Below are positions 35,192 to 43,295 of a stretch of 43,660 nucleotides of DNA, one piece after another (the first letter of the stretch is position 1; the number at the start of each line of letters is the position of its first letter). Source of the stretch: Candidatus Beckwithbacteria bacterium (GTDB lineage: Bacteria; Patescibacteriota; Microgenomatia; UBA1400; UBA1449). A model generated the notes under the pieces. It was not told where the DNA came from. It ran no database searches and saw only the letters and a list, made by a program, of their open reading frames with translations. The position numbers and the translations under genes are program-made. Location of the stretch: NCBI GenBank assembly GCA_012797845.1, contig JAAZOH010000019.1, positions 1 to 43,660 of the forward strand. The letters are read 5' to 3'.

Positions 35192-36433
35192 TTATTGTTT
35201 CAGCTTAGTAATTGCTTCTTCCAAAGTAGTAGTAACTTGTTCACCGTTGCTTAAGTTTTTGAGCGTGACTGTATTTTGAGCTACTTCTTCATCACCTACA
35301 ATAACTACATACGGAATCTTTTTTTGGTTGGCTAGCTTGATTTGTTTACCAATATTATCAGTTGTTAAAGAAAGTTCTGCGGATATGTTTTGAGCTCGTA
35401 ATTGTTGACATATTGTTAGTGAGTATTTCTGTAAATCTTGATTAAATATAGTGATAAATACTTGTGTACTACTTTTGTTCGATTCGAAAAAATTGTTTTG
35501 TTTAACAAGCTCAACTATTCGATCAAAACCTAAACCAACTCCAACCGCTGGTATTTCAATTCCTCCCAGTTGTTTAATCAAATTGTCATACCGACCACCA
35601 CCACCCAAAGAACTACTATAAGCTTTAGATTTAATTTCAAAAATCATTCCTGTATAGTAGTCTAAACCACGAGCTAATGTCGGTTCAAAGACTAGATTTT
35701 GTTCTGGAATACCTAAGTTTTGAGCAGCTACCATAATGGCCTTCAAATTGTTAGAAGGGCTAGCTTTTTGAATTTCAGTTAATACTTGTTCTGCTTTCGT
35801 TTTTTCTAAACCCTTAGCTGTAAGCTCAGCTACAACTTCTTCAGGTTTTAGCTTATCTAGTTTATCAATACTCTGAGTAATACTGAAAATATCTACATTC
35901 ACAGATGTAAAAGCCTGTAGAACTTGGAACAACACTTGTCGATCATTAATGGTAATTACAGTATCTGCAAACCCCAGGTTTTGAAAAATATCAAAACAGC
36001 AGGCCAAGATTTCTGCATCCGCTAAAGGACTTGTGCTACCGTAGATATCAAAGTCACATTGAGTAAATTCTCTAAATCTCCCTTTTTGTGGCTTTTCGGC
36101 CCGAAAGACATTTTGAAGCTGGTAACGCCGAAAGAAATTAGGTAGCTTCCCCTGATATTGAGCCAGCAACCGAGCAGTAGGTACTGTTTGATCATATCGT
36201 AATGCAATATCTCGTCCACCTCGATCTTTAAACTGATATACAAGTTTATCGGCTTCAGCACCATACTTACCCAGCAGAATTGAAGCATATTCTAAAGTAG
36301 GGGTTTCTAAGGGTTCAAAGCCAAAAAGTTCACAGCTTTGTTTAACCTTAGCTGCTACAAAATCTCTAACTCGTTTATCTTCTGGCAAAAAATCCCGAAA
36401 ACCCTTTAGGGTTTGTAAATTATTTTGTTTCAT
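35192..36433 (-). CDS. hisS: Histidyl-tRNA synthetase
   Basis: This 413-residue class II synthetase has motif 1 (KGFRDFLPED), motif 2 (FRAEKPQKGRFREFTQCDFDIYGS), the histidine-specific LARGLDYYTGMIFE and motif 3 (AVGVGLGFDRIVELV), followed by the anticodon-binding domain (IPYVVIVGDEEV). It charges tRNA-His. An extended -10 box and ribosome binding site (AAAGGA) lie directly upstream. A 52-codon gene and a T-box-like leader that may sense uncharged tRNA-His lie further upstream on the same strand. Confidence 0.96.
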   Translation of the reverse strand: MKQNNLQTLKGFRDFLPEDKRVRDFVAAKVKQSCELFGFEPLETPTLEYASILLGKYGAEADKLVYQFKDRGGRDIALRYDQTVPTARLLAQYQGKLPNFFRRYQLQNVFRAEKPQKGRFREFTQCDFDIYGSTSPLADAEILACCFDIFQNLGFADTVITINDRQVLFQVLQAFTSVNVDIFSITQSIDKLDKLKPEEVVAELTAKGLEKTKAEQVLTEIQKASPSNNLKAIMVAAQNLGIPEQNLVFEPTLARGLDYYTGMIFEIKSKAYSSSLGGGGRYDNLIKQLGGIEIPAVGVGLGFDRIVELVKQNNFFESNKSSTQVFITIFNQDLQKYSLTICQQLRAQNISAELSLTTDNIGKQIKLANQKKIPYVVIVGDEEVAQNTVTLKNLSNGEQVTTTLEEAITKLKQ

Positions 36434-36460
36434 AGTTTTCCTTTATTACTTTTCTAATAG

Positions 36461-36469
36461 ATTTTATCA
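36461..36469 (-). promoter_or_regulatory. Extended -10 promoter immediately before hisS
   Basis: On minus the sequence TGATAAAAT has TAAAAT at 36466-36461. Start of transcription would be near 36455, leaving a short leader with AAAGGA. Just upstream is a hairpin CGTGT/ACACG (36480-36494). This would let hisS be expressed independently of the leader RNA further upstream. Confidence 0.45.
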
Positions 36470-36526
36470 GAAATAACGACGTGTGGCCTACACGCTGCTG
36501 GTTCCTTGCAGATGTAAGCCATATTT

Positions 36527-36685
36527 TTAATCATCACTTGGCCTTAACCTATCAATAGCTATTGGTTGTTTTTTATCAGCGTCATCTTCATCTTGTAATA
36601 TTTCATTTTCATCATTTTTTCCAATGGTTTCTCCAGTTATTCGATCAATTACGATAGGAATCACTAATTCTGATTCTCTTTCCAT
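36527..36685 (-). CDS. Small acidic protein (52 residues), unlisted gene
   Basis: A short frame begins at an ATG at 36685 and ends in TAA at 36527. It has an excellent Shine-Dalgarno, AAGGAGGTG, eight bases before the ATG. The product starts MERESELVIPIVIDRITGET and ends IAIDRLRPSDD, with the word PI(V/A)IDR twice and an acidic middle (DEDDADKK). It contains no His, so it is not a His-rich leader peptide. It lies between the leader terminators and hisS. I know no family for it. The strong RBS and ordinary codon use argue for translation. Confidence 0.6.
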   Translation of the reverse strand: MERESELVIPIVIDRITGETIGKNDENEILQDEDDADKKQPIAIDRLRPSDD

Positions 36686-36706
36686 ATTTTTTCACCTCCT
36701 TTTTCC

Positions 36707-36769
36707 AACTAAAAAAGCCTCCGCTCTCTAGTTGCTATTAAATTAATAACAAACAGAGAACGAAGGCTT
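36707..36769 (-). terminator. Second terminator-like hairpin in the hisS leader
   Basis: On minus, AAGCCTtCGtTCTCT pairs with AGAGAgCGgAGGCTT over a long AT-rich upper stem (TATT/AATA), and TTTTTT follows. It lies ~22 bases before the small gene's ATG, too close for a separate promoter, so readthrough or antitermination is needed to make that gene. Confidence 0.65.
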
Positions 36770-36785
36770 ATCTATGCTTTTTTAG

Positions 36786-37050
36786 GCAAAAAATAAGGAC
36801 CTCCGCGGTCCCATCTCTTTTCTCATTAGCTATGAACTAATGAGCGCTTGGTCCCGCCTCCACCCTTTCGGACGACAACAGGTGTTTATTTTATACGGCA
36901 TAAACCTCTCCGGTCTCGATTTTGCAAGACAGCGCTCAAGTGCCTAACGTAGTTTCGATTACTATCGAAACGAAGTGGCATTTTCTTAAATCCTGGATCG
37001 TGACTCCAGTACAAACGCTTTTACTATTTACTTATGAAAGTATTATATCA
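36786..37050 (-). promoter_or_regulatory. T-box-like leader RNA with promoter and terminator upstream of the 52-codon gene and hisS
   Basis: The minus strand has an extended -10 box TGATATAAT (37050-37042); RNA starts near 37035. Stems: CTGGA/TCCAG (36993-37009), GTTTCGAT/ATCGAAAC (36952-36971), a closing stem AGCGCTCA/TGAGCGCT (36931-36938 with 36841-36848), and CTCATTAG/CTAATGAG (36822-36844) that competes with it. The end carries UGGGACCGCG (36813-36804), closely matching the T-box core UGGNACCGCG. The N is G, as needed for a tRNA with discriminator C, such as tRNA-His. GGACC/GGTCC (36811-36797) then forms a terminator followed by TTATTTTTT. A standard stem I with a His specifier was not clear. 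Confidence 0.6.
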
Positions 37051-37088
37051 TAAACTTTGATTTTACCCTTTCAACTAGCGTATTTTTC

Positions 37089-37097
37089 TGTTATAAT
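37089..37097 (+). promoter_or_regulatory. Extended -10 promoter of rpmE, near-leaderless
   Basis: TGTTATAAT (37089-37097) is a perfect extended -10 box. The ATG at 37108 lies 11 bases past it, so the transcript should begin only a few bases before the start codon. No Shine-Dalgarno is present. Confidence 0.6.
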
Positions 37098-37107
37098 TCC
37101 ACTTTGT

Positions 37108-37452
37108 ATGAAAGCCAAAATTCATCCCAACTACAAACATGATGTCACGGTGACCTGTGCTTGCGGCAATACTTTTTTGACTGGTTCAACCATGGATAAA
37201 ATTACTGTCGATATTTGCAGCCTTTGCCACCCCTTTTATACTGGGGAAATGAAGTTTGTGGATACTCAGGGTCGGGTGGAAAAATTCCAGGCTAAAATGG
37301 CTCAAACTAAAGGTCAAAAATACGTTTCCAAGAAAAAACGTAAGCAAGCTGAACTATCTGAAAATCAGGAAGATTTATCTCCAAAATCTTTGAAAGAAAT
37401 GATTCAACAGCAACGAAAGTCCAGCAAAAAATCAGTTTCCTCTTCTCAGTAA
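37108..37452 (+). CDS. rpmE: 50S ribosomal protein bL31, with C-terminal extension
   Basis: Read from 37108 ([15 protein letters not shown]), the 114-residue protein contains bL31 with the zinc motifs CACGN and [10 protein letters not shown]. The frame is open to 37057 but that would cross the -10 box. The usual length is ~70 residues; here ~45 extra basic and Ser/Gln-rich residues follow (KKKRKQAEL... and [11 protein letters not shown]). It precedes prfA, a common neighbour in bacteria. Confidence 0.93.
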   Translation: MKAKIHPNYKHDVTVTCACGNTFLTGSTMDKITVDICSLCHPFYTGEMKFVDTQGRVEKFQAKMAQTKGQKYVSKKKRKQAELSENQEDLSPKSLKEMIQQQRKSSKKSVSSSQ

Positions 37453-37470
37453 CTAATTCTAATTCTCAAT

Positions 37471-37510
37471 CTTTTGCCCAAAACTAAGTATGTGTTTTGC
37501 TAGGCAAAAG
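37471..37510 (+). promoter_or_regulatory. Strong hairpin between rpmE and prfA
   Basis: CTTTTGCC (37471-37478) pairs with GGCAAAAG (37503-37510), and inside it CAAAAC (37479-37484) with GTTTTG (37494-37499), with a three-base bulge CTA on one side. It ends eight bases before the prfA ATG, so it may hide or expose the ribosome binding site (GATAGG). It lacks a T run, so it is not a classical terminator. Confidence 0.55.
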
Positions 37511-37518
37511 ATAGGTTT

Positions 37519-38451
37519 ATGACAACTATTGATATTCCAGATTACCTAAAACCTCAACTCGAAGCTCTAGAAGCTAAACTAGCGGAAACTAAAGCCATGC
37601 TAGCTGATCCAGAGCTGGCCCAAATGGCAGAAGAGGAAATTAAAAACCTTGAAGCTCAAAAAGAAGCTCTGCTTCAAGCTACTAGCAGCAACAGTAGCGA
37701 TGATGAAACTGAAGAAGGTCAGGAATTTAATCCCAATACGGCTATTTTGGAGATTCGGGGTGCGGCTGGCGGTGAAGAAGCCAAAATTTGGGCAACTGAT
37801 CTATTGCGCATGTATGTCCGTTTTGCTGAGATAGACGGTTGGAAAGTCGAATCACTTGATGATTTAGTTTTAAAAATTAAAGGCCAAAATGCCTATACTC
37901 AGCTGCAGTATGAGTCTGGTGTTCATCGCGTCCAGCGGGTACCGGTCACGGAAAAAAATGGCCGGATCCATACTTCAACTGCTACGGTTGCTATCTTACC
38001 TATTGTTCCTAAAACTCAAATTGAGCTCAATCCTAATGACTTAGAGTGGTCATTTTCCCGCGCCGGCGGTCATGGTGGTCAAAACGTCAACAAAGTTTCT
38101 ACTGCAGTTCGCCTGACCCATAAACCAACTGGGATTGTAGTTTCTTGTCGTCAAGAAAGAACTCAAATGCAAAACCGCCTCATTGCTGAAGATCTACTTC
38201 GCTCTCGACTCTGGGAAATTGAAGAAGAAAAACGCTTGTCAACAATAAGTTCGCAGCGTCGTGGTGCCGTAGGTCGTGGTGATCGGTCTGAAAAAATCCG
38301 CACCTACAATTACCCTCAAAATCGGGTCACTGACCATCGGATTACTAAGTCATGGTATGATTTGGAAAATATTATTGATGGTCACTTAGAAAAAGTGATT
38401 ACAGCTTTACAAGAAGCAGATCAGGAGGAAGAAACTATTTCGCAAGCATAA
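37519..38451 (+). CDS. prfA: Peptide chain release factor 1, shortened
   Basis: This 310-residue protein has the codon-recognition region [14 protein letters not shown], in which PVT is the PxT motif of RF1 (RF2 has SPF), and the catalytic [16 protein letters not shown] with GGQ. It releases peptides at UAA and UAG. The usual RF1 has ~360 residues; here the N-terminal domain is ~50 residues shorter and starts with a coiled coil. It agrees with stop codon use in this window, where almost every gene ends in UAA or UAG. Confidence 0.93.
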   Translation: MTTIDIPDYLKPQLEALEAKLAETKAMLADPELAQMAEEEIKNLEAQKEALLQATSSNSSDDETEEGQEFNPNTAILEIRGAAGGEEAKIWATDLLRMYVRFAEIDGWKVESLDDLVLKIKGQNAYTQLQYESGVHRVQRVPVTEKNGRIHTSTATVAILPIVPKTQIELNPNDLEWSFSRAGGHGGQNVNKVSTAVRLTHKPTGIVVSCRQERTQMQNRLIAEDLLRSRLWEIEEEKRLSTISSQRRGAVGRGDRSEKIRTYNYPQNRVTDHRITKSWYDLENIIDGHLEKVITALQEADQEEETISQA

Positions 38452-38452
38452 T

Positions 38453-39685
38453 TTATTGCGTATCTGCTTCTCCCAGTGTTACAGTTGTGGTTTTCTTTTC
38501 ATCCCCACGATAATATTCAACGCTTACCTTTTCCCCAGATTTCATCTGACTAATCAATTTCGCTAGTCCGCCATCGGTATCATTAACTGATTTGCCATTC
38601 ATTTTAGTAATAATATCGCTTTGCTTGAGTCCGGCTTTGGCGGCTGGAGTACCATCAACTACCTCAACTAAGTAAGCTCCTTCAGGAATTTCGTTTAAAA
38701 TCGCCAAATCTCGGCTAATCATTTTGTACTTTACTCCCAAAAAAGCTCGATCAAATTTACCAGTTTGGTTAAAGTTATCAATGGCTTCTTTAATAACGTT
38801 AATAGGGATCGCAAAAGAGACATTTTCAGCGTTAGTACTGGTAGCTACATTAACCCCAATCACCTGACCGGCTGAATTGAGCAGTGGACCTCCAGAGTTC
38901 CCAGGATTGACCGCTGCATCGGTTTGGATCACATTATCTAGCTGTTCGGTGCTAATCCCAAAACCATCACCAGCCGTAATACCCCGACCTAAACCAGAAA
39001 CTACCCCAGTTGTGACTGTATTGCGAAACTCGCCCAGAGCCGTACCAATGGCAATCACAAATTGTCCTACTTGCAGCTTACTAGAATCACCTAGTGGTAA
39101 GGGAGCAATATCAGTAGCACTGGTTTGTAAAATAGCTAAATCTAAGGTTGGATCTCGGTAAATTTTTTCTACTTTGTATTCTTTATTGTCAGTGGAAATA
39201 ATTTTGTAAGTAGCATCAGTGTCAGAAACGACGTGTTTATTGGTCACAATCAAACCATCTTTACTGACTACAAAACCAGAGCCAATATCTTGCTCAATAT
39301 TTTGCTCTTCAACTTGTGGTTGCTGTTGCTGTTGCGATCCAAAAAAACCAAAAGGGTCAAACATACTACCAAATGGATTGCCCGTTACTACTCGCTGAGT
39401 TTTTTTAATACCAACGGTTATAACCGAAGGAGAGGCTTTTTTAACCACATCAATAGTTAAAGAGTCTTCATTGACCACTTTTTGGATTAGTGGCTGAGAC
39501 GCATCACTACTCTCACTGCCCTTGCTTAAGATTTGCTTTACTTGAGTTGGCAAAACCTGATCGAGATAGGGATCAATATACAAATAGCCAAAGCGGTTGA
39601 CTACAATGCCAGCCAAAAGTCCGATGACTAAAATCAGAGCTGCTAGAGGTAGCGATATATTAAAATGAGAATTTTGCTCAGTCAT
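38453..39685 (-). CDS. htrA: HtrA/DegP-family serine protease with one PDZ domain
   Basis: This 410-residue protein has an N-terminal membrane anchor (LAALILVIGLLAGIVV at ~15-30), then a trypsin-like domain with the catalytic His in VTNKHVVSD, Asp in DPTLDLAIL and Ser in GNSGGPLLN, followed by one PDZ domain (LVEVVDGTPAAKAGLKQSDII). It removes misfolded proteins outside the membrane. A Gln-rich loop (SQQQQQPQVEEQ) precedes the protease domain. It converges with prfA with a one-base gap and follows rplI. Confidence 0.95.
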   Translation of the reverse strand: MTEQNSHFNISLPLAALILVIGLLAGIVVNRFGYLYIDPYLDQVLPTQVKQILSKGSESSDASQPLIQKVVNEDSLTIDVVKKASPSVITVGIKKTQRVVTGNPFGSMFDPFGFFGSQQQQQPQVEEQNIEQDIGSGFVVSKDGLIVTNKHVVSDTDATYKIISTDNKEYKVEKIYRDPTLDLAILQTSATDIAPLPLGDSSKLQVGQFVIAIGTALGEFRNTVTTGVVSGLGRGITAGDGFGISTEQLDNVIQTDAAVNPGNSGGPLLNSAGQVIGVNVATSTNAENVSFAIPINVIKEAIDNFNQTGKFDRAFLGVKYKMISRDLAILNEIPEGAYLVEVVDGTPAAKAGLKQSDIITKMNGKSVNDTDGGLAKLISQMKSGEKVSVEYYRGDEKKTTTVTLGEADTQ

Positions 39686-39718
39686 AACGCTCTAATATAA
39701 CAGGTAACTATGAAGATT

Positions 39719-40126
39719 TTATGAAGTCACTACTTCTAAGGTAATAGTGGCTTTGGCTTTACCAAATACTAAGGTCTTGGAAAAACTACCCAATTCTTTG
39801 ATAGGATCAGCTGGTTCTACTTCAAACGAATCTTTAATTTTCAGTTCTTTTTTAATTTGTTTTTTGTCGATACTACCATAAAGTTCCCCTTCTTCGTTGG
39901 CAATAGCCTTAATTTTAAACGTTTTGCCATCAAAGCTTTGAGCTAATTTTTTTTGTTTATCTCCTTCAGTTTTCTTTTGTTCAACCTTTTGCTTAGCTTT
40001 TTGTGCCATCTGTTTTTTGATCTTATCGGTCACCATAACAGCTAATCCCTGAGGGATTAAATAGTTTAAAGCATAACTGTCTTTGACCTCTTCAATTTGA
40101 TTAGTTTGTTTGATAAGTACTTGCAT
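39719..40126 (-). CDS. rplI: 50S ribosomal protein bL9, shortened
   Basis: This 135-residue protein has the bL9 N-terminal signature in reduced form: MQVLIKQTNQIEEVKDSYALNYLIPQGLAVMVT, about six residues shorter than usual at the first loop, followed by a long basic helix and the C-terminal domain (KTFKIKAIANEEGELYGSIDKKQI). bL9 is reported missing from some CPR lineages, so its presence here is useful for placement. It lies between ctp and htrA, near rpsR/ssb/rpsF as in many bacteria. Confidence 0.88.
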   Translation of the reverse strand: MQVLIKQTNQIEEVKDSYALNYLIPQGLAVMVTDKIKKQMAQKAKQKVEQKKTEGDKQKKLAQSFDGKTFKIKAIANEEGELYGSIDKKQIKKELKIKDSFEVEPADPIKELGSFSKTLVFGKAKATITLEVVTS

Positions 40127-40135
40127 AGATTTTTC

Positions 40136-41524
40136 CTATTTTAACACTTCTTTAGCCGCTTTAGCCAGTTGCACATCAACTGTCGGCTGTTTTTTATCCA
40201 GCTCAATAGTGATATCTGGCTCCAAACCTTTTTCATGCACCCAAGTTCCTTTAGGCGTCAGCCACCTGGCAATAGTAATATGAAGCCCAGCTCCATCAGC
40301 AAAATCACCGGAAGATTGGATAATTCCTTTACCAAAAGAAGTGGTTCCAATCAGTTTAGCCCGGTCTTGATCTCGCAGCGCTCCGGCTAAAATTTCTGAG
40401 GCAGAAGCACTCCCACCATTCATTAAAACCACCAATGGCGTGGTAAGTAGTCGACCTAAACGTTTGGTCGCAAATTCTTTATCAGATTCAATTGAACTTT
40501 CCTGTTTTACTACCACAGAATTCATGGGTAGAAATTCAGCCGCTAAATTGACAGCGCCTTGCATATATCCACCCGGATTGTTGCGAATATCCAAAACAAT
40601 ACCCCCTACTTCATCACCTTTTTCTAAAATTTTAGCTACTGATTCATCCCATTGTTCATCAGTTAATTCCCCAAATCTGGATAATTTAAGATCAGCTACT
40701 AATTTACCACTAGCAGTAGCTTCGGTCGTAAATTGACCATTAATAACCTGGCCAAAAGCTACTTCAACTGAAGGGACGATGATTTCTTCTCGCTTGATTG
40801 TCACTGTGTACGGTTCAGACTCATCTTTATGCAGCAAAGTTAGAGTAACTTCAGTTCCTTCTTTGCCTCTAATCATTTCAACTGCATCATTGATGTTAAT
40901 ATTGTACGTTTCTTCATCAATACCTTTAGCCTTATCAGTAATTTTTAAAACATAGTCTTCAGCTTTAACTCCAGCTTTTTCAGCTGGCATTCCAGAAATA
41001 GGAGCAATAACTACAATTTGGTCTTTTTTATAACCTAACTGAATACCAACTCCATAAAATTGGCCGCTTAAATTTTCTTTGGTAGTTTTATTTTCTTTGG
41101 GAGGAAAAAAGGCTGTATACGGATCATCAAGTGAGGCTGTCATGCCTTCAATAGCTCCATATACCATTTTCTGATAATTGATACGTTCTTTAAAAAGAAA
41201 AGTTCTTTCTAGTTCATCCCAAACTTCCCAAAACATAGTCATGTCGACATTTTTATTAGTTGGTTGACTACGATCAATAGTTTGCGTTCCCGCTACTGAT
41301 TCTGTGACCTCTTTGCCAGCTACTAACGCGTACACACCTTTGACCGAACGAATCTGATGATTGCCTAAAAACCAACCACCTGCTCCAACCAACATTATGA
41401 CCACAAGAGTTAAAGCAGTGTTGCGAATAAAACGCAAGGAAATAAGATTTGATTTATTAGGCATAAAACCTTCTTTTTTTTGACCTACAGTAATTTCGTT
41501 GCTTACTAGTTTGGTTTCTGACAT
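40136..41524 (-). CDS. ctpA: Carboxy-terminal processing protease (S41 family)
   Basis: I start at 41524 (MSETKLVSNEI), the second in-frame ATG; the first at 41536 adds only four residues. The 462-residue protein has a membrane anchor (~residues 33-50, NTALTLVVIMLVGAGGWFL), a PDZ domain (VIAPISGMPAEKAGVKAEDYVL) and the S41 catalytic domain with the Ser in NGGSASASEILAGALRD and Lys in GTTSFGKGIIQ. It trims or degrades exported proteins from their C-terminus. It lies between the barrel-domain protein and rplI. Confidence 0.93.
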   Translation of the reverse strand: MSETKLVSNEITVGQKKEGFMPNKSNLISLRFIRNTALTLVVIMLVGAGGWFLGNHQIRSVKGVYALVAGKEVTESVAGTQTIDRSQPTNKNVDMTMFWEVWDELERTFLFKERINYQKMVYGAIEGMTASLDDPYTAFFPPKENKTTKENLSGQFYGVGIQLGYKKDQIVVIAPISGMPAEKAGVKAEDYVLKITDKAKGIDEETYNININDAVEMIRGKEGTEVTLTLLHKDESEPYTVTIKREEIIVPSVEVAFGQVINGQFTTEATASGKLVADLKLSRFGELTDEQWDESVAKILEKGDEVGGIVLDIRNNPGGYMQGAVNLAAEFLPMNSVVVKQESSIESDKEFATKRLGRLLTTPLVVLMNGGSASASEILAGALRDQDRAKLIGTTSFGKGIIQSSGDFADGAGLHITIARWLTPKGTWVHEKGLEPDITIELDKKQPTVDVQLAKAAKEVLK

Positions 41525-41562
41525 AGTTTTGCGCAACCCCCTATTCTACCACGCTAGTTGGA

Positions 41563-42228
41563 CTACAAAATATGGAGGATTTTATTGGCACCATCAATCT
41601 GCAAAGCTCGCTTATGAAGCAAATTGAGGCTGACATCTTCAGAAAATAGTAGCACACCAAGATGGATTTTGTTTTGAACCTTAGCAAGTTGAGTTTCTGC
41701 TTCTGTATCTGTAGCTGCAATTATTATGCCAGCCACATCAACTGCCGAAGCCTGATAAAAGAGTTTAAGTGATGGAAAAGTATGAAACAGCAAAATTTTA
41801 CCGTGCCATTCCGAGCTCATCGTACTAGTCTCAGATAGGTCTTTAATAAAAAAGCCTTCGCCAGCAGCGGAACCAAAACCGGCTAAAGCCGGGATTTCCT
41901 GAGAATTTGTAGGAACTTGACGTTGTTTGGGCTTATCTTCTTCAATTTTTTCTTCAGCTAATCGTTCTACTTCTTGATCTGCTTGGGATTCAACGTAAAG
42001 TACTCCTTTTTGATCATCAATACCAACTATTTTCCCAGAGACCGGAGATTGAATTTGGGTTTTGGAAAGACCAAGTGTTCCGGCTTTTTTTGCCAAAACA
42101 GTATCCTGATTGATTATATCGCCAATATGAACCAGTAAAAATGTATTGATCTGATTGGGAGCAATATGTAAAGGCTTGGCAATTTCAATTGCCAACTGTT
42201 GGGCAAGGTTTGGCGCAGATTGACTCAT
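41563..42228 (-). CDS. Hypothetical protein with a lipoyl/barrel-sandwich-like domain
   Basis: This 221-residue protein has an N-terminal region resembling a barrel-sandwich hybrid or RnfC-like fold (LLVHIGDIINQDTVLAKK, IQSPVSGKIVGIDDQKGVLYVE). The lysine for biotin or lipoyl attachment seems absent. After an acidic linker comes a ~110-residue alpha/beta domain with no family I know (VDVAGIIIAATDTE). It starts 24 bases after the rpsR stop and is probably part of the rpsF operon. The function is unknown. Confidence 0.6.
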   Translation of the reverse strand: MSQSAPNLAQQLAIEIAKPLHIAPNQINTFLLVHIGDIINQDTVLAKKAGTLGLSKTQIQSPVSGKIVGIDDQKGVLYVESQADQEVERLAEEKIEEDKPKQRQVPTNSQEIPALAGFGSAAGEGFFIKDLSETSTMSSEWHGKILLFHTFPSLKLFYQASAVDVAGIIIAATDTEAETQLAKVQNKIHLGVLLFSEDVSLNLLHKRALQIDGANKILHIL

Positions 42229-42252
42229 GAATAGCTAATTTGTATCTAATAC

Positions 42253-42495
42253 TTATCGTTGGCCAGAAACAAAGGGAAGCAGAGCTAAATGACGAGCTCG
42301 TTTCACTTCTCTAGCTAGCCGACGTTGGGTTTTAGCTGTTAAACCAGTTCTGCTTTTAGGCATGATTTTGCCTCGATCACTCAAATATGGAGCGAGTTCT
42401 TCCGGTTGTTTATAAGTCGGCTGAGTGCCGGCTTTAACAAACGGATCATTGGTTTTAACTGGCGGCAGCTTCCGTGGCTTACGTTTTTTTTGCAT
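42253..42495 (-). CDS. rpsR: 30S ribosomal protein bS18
   Basis: This 80-residue protein has the bS18 signature near the C-terminus ([37 protein letters not shown]) and a basic N-terminal leader. The CxxC zinc motif of some S18 proteins is absent. It follows ssb by ~70 bases and, with rpsF and ssb, forms the classical S6-SSB-S18 cluster. Confidence 0.95.
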   Translation of the reverse strand: MQKKRKPRKLPPVKTNDPFVKAGTQPTYKQPEELAPYLSDRGKIMPKSRTGLTAKTQRRLAREVKRARHLALLPFVSGQR

Positions 42496-42567
42496 AATAG
42501 TTTTTCTCCTCTTTTAATTAAAGAGTTATATTTTAACTTCTTATTATTTATCTCAAGTTCTAATTAC

Positions 42568-43167
42568 TTAGAATGGGATGTCATCAACATCAATGTCTTC
42601 TGATTTCTTCCCACTAACTTCTTCTTTCACTTCCTCCTCAGCTGGGGCGGGAGCAGCTTTGTCTTCAGTTTTAGCTGAAGCTTTGGGAGCAGCTTCGCTG
42701 GCCGCATCATCAACCTGGACTTGATCAGTAGCAGCTGCACTATCATCTACTACTGGAGCAGGAGCTGGACTACTAGCTACTGGAGTAGTTCCAGCAGTTT
42801 CATCCTCTCCTTCAGCACCACCATCTCGGTGACGGTTGTCCAAAATAATCATGTCATCAATCACAACTTCGGTAGTTTGGCGGTCTTGACCATCTTGGGT
42901 CTGCCAATTACGAGTTTGCAATCTACCTTCAACATAAATTTTTCGGCCTTTAAATAGTAATTGACTGCAAAGCTCAGCTAATTTATTCCAGGCAACTAAA
43001 CGGTGATATTCAGTTTCTTCTTGTCGTTGACTGGAAGAGTCGGTCCAAGATCGATTGGTAGCCAAACCAATAGTACAAACTGGGGTGCCTTGAGGTGTAT
43101 AACGCAGTTCAGGATCTCGGGTCAAATTTCCGATCAATTGAACTTTATTTAAACTTCGTGCAGACAT
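42568..43167 (-). CDS. ssb: Single-stranded DNA-binding protein
   Basis: This 199-residue protein has an OB fold at residues ~5-105 (LNKVQLIGNLTRDPELRYTP, EYHRLVAWNKLAELC, KIYVEGRLQTRNW), then a long Ala/Pro/Glu-rich disordered linker and the acidic tip DIDVDDIPF, which recruits partner proteins. The Shine-Dalgarno GGAGG lies before the ATG. It sits between rpsF and rpsR. Confidence 0.96.
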   Translation of the reverse strand: MSARSLNKVQLIGNLTRDPELRYTPQGTPVCTIGLATNRSWTDSSSQRQEETEYHRLVAWNKLAELCSQLLFKGRKIYVEGRLQTRNWQTQDGQDRQTTEVVIDDMIILDNRHRDGGAEGEDETAGTTPVASSPAPAPVVDDSAAATDQVQVDDAASEAAPKASAKTEDKAAPAPAEEEVKEEVSGKKSEDIDVDDIPF

Positions 43168-43186
43168 ACTGCCTCCTTTTATTTTT

Positions 43187-43281
43187 GTAGTAGAGTTTTA
43201 TACTCGTCTACTACCTAACTATGTGTACTCCTTACCTTTTAGATTCTGGAGTTAGTTATTTTGTAATAATAGCTATTATTA
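43187..43281 (-). promoter_or_regulatory. Three inverted repeats in the rpsF-ssb gap
   Basis: GTAGTAG (43187-43193) pairs with CTACTAC (43208-43214), ACTCC (43227-43231) with GGAGT (43248-43252), and TAATAATAG/CTATTATTA is an uninterrupted 18-base palindrome (43264-43281). They lie in a 128-base gap between rpsF and ssb. The first ends shortly before the ssb ribosome binding site. They may set the ratio of the two proteins by termination, processing or repressor binding. Confidence 0.5.
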
Positions 43282-43295
43282 AAATAGCACAAGTC

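Noticed and set aside
36786-37050. RNase P RNA, tmRNA or SRP RNA at this locus
   Set aside because: None of the universally conserved words of these RNAs was found; the UGGGACCGCG plus terminator fits a T-box much better.
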